Source of the DNA: Phyllobacterium brassicacearum
GTDB lineage: Bacteria > Pseudomonadota > Alphaproteobacteria > Rhizobiales > Rhizobiaceae
Length of the DNA stretch: 64,000 bases
NCBI RefSeq assembly: GCF_003010955.1
Contig: NZ_PGGO01000012.1
Span: 1 to 64,000 of the forward strand
Reading direction: 5' to 3'
Under the pieces are notes generated by a model, which did not search any database, was not told the DNA's origin, and worked only from the letters and a program-made list of their open reading frames with translations. Made by a program: the position numbers and the translations under genes. This document shows, piece by piece, positions 61,301 to 64,000 of this stretch. Every line of letters starts with the position of its first letter. The first letter of the stretch is position 1.

Positions 61301-61874
61301 AGAGCCTGTCGCCAAAGAGCGACCTCAAATAGATGAGCCGCTGACGCGCGCGATCAACACGGTCGTCCTTGATCGCCTTGGCAATCGTTCCTTCCGGCCC
61401 GCCGGACAAGGCAATGATGCCCTCCGCACGGCCCGGCAACCAATGGGACGCAATATGAACGGGATCACCAGCCGCCGTCTCGAGATATGCGCGGCTCACA
61501 AGGCGCACGAGATTTGCGTAACCTTCTTCCGTTGCCGCAAGAAGGACAAGCGGCGCCAGACCAAGGGCCTCGCGGCGATTGGCGCTGCGGCTTTCTTCCG
61601 TTTGATCGTGAAAAGCGATGTCAAGCTGGCAACCAATGATAGGCTGCAGTCCGGCTTTTGACCCCTTCTGCGCAAACTCCAGAGCGCCAAAGAGATTGTT
61701 GGTATCGGTGATGGCAATCGCCGGCGCCTTACTTGCAACGGCAAGATCGATGACTTTTGGAACCTGCAAAGCGCCTTCAAGCAGCGAATAGGCAGAATGA
61801 ACCCTCAGGTGAACGAAGCGCAACGCCTGCCTGCTTGCATTGCTCTCGCCGCTATAGCCCTGTTCGTCTGCCAA
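58374..61874 (-). CDS. dnaE: DNA polymerase III alpha subunit (DnaE1)
   Basis: A 1166-residue replicative polymerase. The PHP domain (~20-290) starts FVHLRVHSAYSLLEGALQVP. The catalytic palm contains VGPGRGSGAGSLVAYAL (~395) and MPDFDIDFCQDRRDEVI (~425, two catalytic Asp). QIITFGTLQARAVLRDVGRV, GLYRHASTHAAGIVIGDRPL, KFADYGFNKSHAAAYAIVSF, a tandem HhH (IKGVGEAAVDHIV) and an OB fold (RLAGTITAKQERKTKTGNKM) follow. The length fits DnaE1, not the shorter SOS-type DnaE2. The start is TTG 61874 with GGAG ten bases upstream. An SOS-boxed peptide gene lies just upstream on the same strand; a hairpin at 62000-62021 may separate their transcripts. Confidence 0.97.
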   Translation of the reverse strand: MADEQGYSGESNASRQALRFVHLRVHSAYSLLEGALQVPKVIDLAVASKAPAIAITDTNNLFGALEFAQKGSKAGLQPIIGCQLDIAFHDQTEESRSANRREALGLAPLVLLAATEEGYANLVRLVSRAYLETAAGDPVHIASHWLPGRAEGIIALSGGPEGTIAKAIKDDRVDRARQRLIYLRSLFGDRLYIELQRHRGYDRALEAAQVELAYELELPLVATNDVFFSKSGDYEAHDALLAIASGSLLSIDDRRRLTSDHYLKSEDEMVQLFADLPEAVENTVEIAQRCSYYPKNRAPILPRFTGESDDPEAALRAEADELARQAREGLAQRIETSGLAEGHTREQYAERLEYEISIITRMKYPGYFLIVADFIKWAKAHDIPVGPGRGSGAGSLVAYALTITDVDPLRFSLLFERFLNPDRVSMPDFDIDFCQDRRDEVIRYVQGKYGRDQVAQIITFGTLQARAVLRDVGRVLEMPYGQVDRLTKMVPANPANPVTLSKAIEDEPRLREERDKEPVVERLLDISLKLEGLYRHASTHAAGIVIGDRPLSELVPMYRDPRSDMPVTQFNMKMVEEAGLVKFDFLGLKTLTVLQTAINLVKRRGITVDLSNLPFDDKPTYEMLSRGETVGVFQVESTGMRKALIGMRPDRIEDIIALVALYRPGPMENIPTYNARKNGDEEMASIHPKIDHLVKETQGVIIYQEQVMQIAQEMSGYTLGEADLLRRAMGKKIRAEMDMQRVRFVDGAVERGVTKPQANFIFDLLAKFADYGFNKSHAAAYAIVSFQTAYMKAHYPVEFLAASMTYDMSNTDKLNDFRREAVRLGIEVVTPSVNTSYRLFEVGENRIYYSLAAIKGVGEAAVDHIVEKRGATPYASLEDFCERIDPRVVNRRVFESLINAGAFDCFGRERPALIAGLDRIIGHAQRTQEDSVSGQADIFGGMAGAGVQTIQLPAAAPWLSAEKLRREFEAAGFYLSAHPLDEYRPILEKMRVQTWAEFSAAVKRGANAGRLAGTITAKQERKTKTGNKMGIIQFSDSSGQFEAVLFSEALAQYRDLLEPGRSVVVTVGAEDRPEGISLRIQTAQSLEDEATRMQKALRLYMRSSEPLSAITPYLAPQNDGQVVSLILIKENGATEVEIELPNRYRVGPQIASAMKAIPGIVEVEMG

Positions 61875-61999
61875 TTTTCACTATCTCCGGAACACGTACG
61901 GAGAAACCGATTCACCGCGCCATTATAGTCCGACATGCGCGATGAGGTGTCCACCTGAATTGAGGATTCCTCCCGCTTCAACAGTGGACAGAAATGGAT

Positions 62000-62021
62000 C
62001 GCAGGATCTCCGATCTCTGCG
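62000..62021 (-). terminator. Hairpin after the 28-aa peptide gene
   Basis: CGCAG-GATC (62000-62008) pairs with GATC-CTGCG-type bases (62012-62021), loop of three. On the minus strand it follows the peptide stop and precedes GATCCATTTCTG. It is a moderate terminator candidate before dnaE. Confidence 0.4.
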
Positions 62022-62032
62022 ACCCTTATCAA

Positions 62033-62119
62033 TCAGATTGCGCTTACCCACATTGCGAACGTCGCAATGAAAAGGCTAACTGTAACGAATGACATGACGT
62101 CCTGGAAAAGTTCGCTCAT
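62033..62119 (-). CDS. 28-aa single-span membrane peptide with LexA box; candidate SOS cell-division inhibitor
   Basis: A 28-residue frame from ATG 62119 to TGA. MSELFQDVMS is followed by the hydrophobic FVTVSLFIATFAMWVSAI, a single transmembrane helix. GAAGGG lies about eight bases upstream. It has its own -35 (CTTGAC, complement of 62178-62183) with a perfect LexA box (62159-62173) directly after it. Size, topology and SOS control match SidA of Caulobacter, a ~29-residue inner-membrane peptide that inhibits division through FtsW. Sequence similarity to SidA was not tested, so the function is inference. It lies between lolD and dnaE and is missed by length cut-offs. Confidence 0.6.
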   Translation of the reverse strand: MSELFQDVMSFVTVSLFIATFAMWVSAI

Positions 62120-62158
62120 CGGTAAAACCCTTCTTCGTTGTCTCTATGTCTATGTTTT

Positions 62159-62173
62159 GTTCTATTTTTGTTC
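62159..62173 (-). promoter_or_regulatory. LexA (SOS) box of the 28-aa peptide gene
   Basis: On the minus strand it reads GAACAAAAATAGAAC (GTTCTATTTTTGTTC on plus), a perfect LexA box. It starts four bases after the -35 CTTGAC (62178-62183) and ends 39 bases before ATG 62119, ideally placed to block the promoter. Confidence 0.8.
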
Positions 62174-62191
62174 CAAAGTCAAGCGGGCCAA

Positions 62192-62207
62192 AGCGCCGAA
62201 TGGCGCT
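62192..62207 (-). terminator. Small hairpin after lolD
   Basis: AGCGCC (62192-62197) pairs with GGCGCT (62202-62207), loop GAAT, followed on the minus strand by TTTGG. It probably ends the lolC-lolD transcript before the SOS promoter. Confidence 0.5.
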
Positions 62208-62252
62208 ATGGTTTTCGAAATATTAATGGAAGGTAAAATGAGAAGGAAACGG

Positions 62253-62936
62253 TCAAAGATTGGTGATCTTGCCGTCCTTCAGAGTCACGCGGCGGTCCAT
62301 GCGGCGTGCAAGCTCAAAATTGTGCGTGGCAATCATCGCCGACAGACCCGATTGGCGCACCAGTGCCTCCAGCGCCTCAAACACATAGGAAGACGTTACC
62401 GGATCAAGGTTGCCTGTCGGCTCGTCCGCCAGGAGCACCAGTGGAGCATTGGCTACCGCGCGGGCAATTGCGACGCGCTGCTGTTCGCCACCAGAGAGTT
62501 CGCTTGGCCGATGCGAGGCACGTGCACCCACTTTCATGTAGTCGAGCAGTTGCTGGGCGCGCTCGGAGGCCACGCCAGGTTTCATGCCGCGAATCAATTG
62601 CGGCATCATCACGTTTTCAAGCGCGGAAAACTCCGGAAGGAGATGGTGAAACTGGTAGACGAAGCCGATATCGTTTCGGCGGATTGCAGTTCTCTCGTCA
62701 TCGGAAAGCGACCCGCACGACCTGCCATCAAGGAGAACGTCGCCGCTGTCCGGTCGCTCAAGCAAGCCGGCCGTGTGCAGCAATGTTGATTTGCCCGCCC
62801 CGGAGGGGGCGACAAGCGCGACCATCTCACCCTTGCCAAGGGAAAAATTGGCGCTGTCGAGAATGACCAGTTCACGGCCGATCTCATTGTACCGACGACC
62901 GACGCCCGTCAGCTCAAGAATGGACCCGTTTGCCAT
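62253..62936 (-). CDS. lolD: Lipoprotein-releasing ABC transporter ATP-binding protein LolD
   Basis: A 227-residue ATPase of the LolCDE complex that extracts lipoproteins from the inner membrane. Walker [21 protein letters not shown] (~42-61), signature [20 protein letters not shown] (~140-159) and Walker [18 protein letters not shown] (~165-181) are present. The Q-loop is in [23 protein letters not shown] 62936 lies one base after the stop of the permease gene, so the two are translationally coupled. A hairpin follows the stop. Confidence 0.95.
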   Translation of the reverse strand: MANGSILELTGVGRRYNEIGRELVILDSANFSLGKGEMVALVAPSGAGKSTLLHTAGLLERPDSGDVLLDGRSCGSLSDDERTAIRRNDIGFVYQFHHLLPEFSALENVMMPQLIRGMKPGVASERAQQLLDYMKVGARASHRPSELSGGEQQRVAIARAVANAPLVLLADEPTGNLDPVTSSYVFEALEALVRQSGLSAMIATHNFELARRMDRRVTLKDGKITNL

Positions 62937-62937
62937 A

Positions 62938-64000
62938 TTATTCGTACCTCAAGGCTTCAACGGGATCGAGCGTGGCCGCGCGCCATGCCGGAAACAGCGT
63001 TGCCAGAAACGACAGGACAAGTGCCATGAGGATAACCGAGAACGTTTCGTTGAAATCCATCTTTGCCGGCAATGTGCTCAGGAAATAAAGCTCAGGATTG
63101 AACAGGGTTGTTCCAGAAACCCAGGAGAAGAACTCCCTGATGCGCTCGACATTGAGACAGACAACCACACCAAGCACGACCCCTGCAATGGTCCCCGTGA
63201 CACCGATCGCGGCACCAGTCATCAGGAATATGCGCAGGATCGAGTTACGTGTCGCGCCCATGGTACGGAGGATCGCGATGTCATGCCCCTTGTCCTTCAC
63301 CAACATGATCAGGCCGGAGATGATGTTAAGCGCAGCAACGAGCACAATCAGCGTCAGGATCATGAACATGACATTACGCTCGACCTGCAGCGCGGAGAAG
63401 AACGTCTGGTTGCGCTGGCGCCAGTCGGTGAGCATCAACGCCCGCTGCCCTGCTTCTTCAATCGGCTTCTTCAGCGCATCCACATTGTCCGGGTTATCGG
63501 CAAATATCTCGATCGACTGAACTTTGTTGTCCTGATTGAAGTAGAGCTGCGATTCTTCGAGCGGCATCAGCACGATCGAGGCATCATACTCGGACATGCC
63601 AATCTCGAAGATCGCCGTTACTGGATAGGATTTGACACGTGGCGCCATACCGAGCGGCGTTACATCGCCGTCCGGCGAAATCAGGGTCAGCTTGTCGCCG
63701 AGGCCCAATCCCATGTTCTCAGCCATGCGTGTGCCTATGGCGACGCCGCCGCCGCTGTTGAATCCCTCGAACGTCCCCTGGCGAACATTCTTGGCGACGA
63801 GTTGGAGTTTCGCGATGTCTTCCTCGCGCAGGCCGCGAACCAAGGCGCCGGTGCCAGCCCCGACATTGCCCTTGGCCAGCACTTGCCCCTCCACGACGGG
63901 AATAGCGAAGGAAACCCCGGGTACGGCATCGATGCGCTTGATCACGGCATCGAAATCGTCAAGCGGCCGATCCATTGGCTGCATTATGACATGGCCGTTT
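62938..64000 (-). CDS. lolC: Lipoprotein-releasing system permease LolC/LolE (5' partial)
   Basis: The C-terminal ~353 residues of the LolC/E permease; the frame continues beyond the window at 64000, so the N-terminal membrane helix is missing. The visible part starts [20 protein letters not shown], the beginning of the periplasmic MacB-PCD-like domain. It then has [20 protein letters not shown]-type helix 2 ([20 protein letters not shown]), [20 protein letters not shown], helix 3 ([20 protein letters not shown]) and helix 4 ending [18 protein letters not shown], the family C-terminus. Alphaproteobacteria usually have a single LolC/E-type protein. It is directly upstream of lolD. Confidence 0.93.
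   Translation of the reverse strand, partial: NGHVIMQPMDRPLDDFDAVIKRIDAVPGVSFAIPVVEGQVLAKGNVGAGTGALVRGLREEDIAKLQLVAKNVRQGTFEGFNSGGGVAIGTRMAENMGLGLGDKLTLISPDGDVTPLGMAPRVKSYPVTAIFEIGMSEYDASIVLMPLEESQLYFNQDNKVQSIEIFADNPDNVDALKKPIEEAGQRALMLTDWRQRNQTFFSALQVERNVMFMILTLIVLVAALNIISGLIMLVKDKGHDIAILRTMGATRNSILRIFLMTGAAIGVTGTIAGVVLGVVVCLNVERIREFFSWVSGTTLFNPELYFLSTLPAKMDFNETFSVILMALVLSFLATLFPAWRAATLDPVEALRYE

Noticed and set aside
1-64000. CRISPR arrays, prophage, rRNA or tRNA genes, toxin-antitoxin pairs and defence islands
   Set aside because: I saw no regularly spaced repeats, phage structural genes, RNA operons or linked toxin-antitoxin pair. Apart from the IS630 end the window is core-like chromosome.

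Overview
The window reads as a chromosomal segment of an alphaproteobacterium of the order Rhizobiales (Hyphomicrobiales), probably near Phyllobacteriaceae/Brucellaceae. This is inferred from gene order and family content, not from a database search. Supporting points: the block pyrB-pyrC'-plsY-dprA-topA-rnr-DUF983-NUDIX-MFS, rpmG, pleD-divK, DUF3572, dinB, dnaE, lolD-lolC; many families typical of rhizobia (DUF992, DUF3126, DUF3572, PAS_5, BTLCP); alphaproteobacterial LexA boxes (GTTC-N7-GTTC); a THF-II type folE leader; and a typical Rhizobiales interspersed palindromic repeat. Coding density is high. I saw no rRNA, tRNA, CRISPR array or prophage.

Layout. 1-780: the 3' end of an IS630 transposase abutting a broken membrane-protein gene. 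780-3190: a Gfo/Idh/MocA dehydrogenase, a DUF4239 membrane protein and a YjhX/TopAI-family toxin gene behind an elaborate leader with its own mini-ORF. 3190-7020: an SOS-boxed Y-family polymerase, recJ and a secreted protein. 7170-11860: iron-sulfur scaffold homologue, yidD, alaC-like aminotransferase, hom and glpX, all on the minus strand. 12080-18360: riboswitch-folE-hisI, patatin, CBS, rhomboid, PAS, PilZ and proline iminopeptidase genes. 18360-28430: mostly small conserved genes (DUF922, DUF992, BTLCP, gamma-carbonic anhydrase, DUF3126, cysE, hydrolase, DUF192, double cold-shock protein, glyoxalase, M48 peptidase, frameshifted DUF898). 28600-31600: pccB and a poorly coding stretch with small genes. 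31660-39750: a minus-strand run including gatC-GNAT-gatA-GNAT-YdcF-HI0933, then a hydrolase, ruvX and a membrane protein. 40030-54000: AidB-like acyl-CoA dehydrogenase and the long plus-strand pyrB-to-MFS series. 54270-64000: rpmG, pleD-divK, DUF3572, dinB, dnaE, a 28-residue SOS-boxed membrane peptide, lolD and lolC.

Two themes stand out. First, DNA-damage response: three perfect 15-bp LexA boxes precede a divergent Y-family polymerase, a zinc-ribbon DinB, and a 28-aa single-membrane-span peptide gene between dnaE and lolD. The last has the size, topology and control expected of a SidA-like SOS cell-division inhibitor. Second, RNA-based control: the YjhX/TopAI homologue has a strong promoter, an 8-codon serine-rich upstream ORF, and a 10-bp long-range helix between that ORF and the toxin ribosome-binding site. 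This architecture resembles the toiL-topAI arrangement of E. coli, and the toxin's presumed target, TopA, is encoded in the same window.

Other points of note: a dihydroorotase homologue that has lost its metal ligands (PyrC'), an iron-sulfur scaffold with one cluster cysteine replaced by serine, a frameshifted DUF898 gene coupled to an M48 peptidase, and several genes of 28 to 59 codons that automated length cut-offs would miss.
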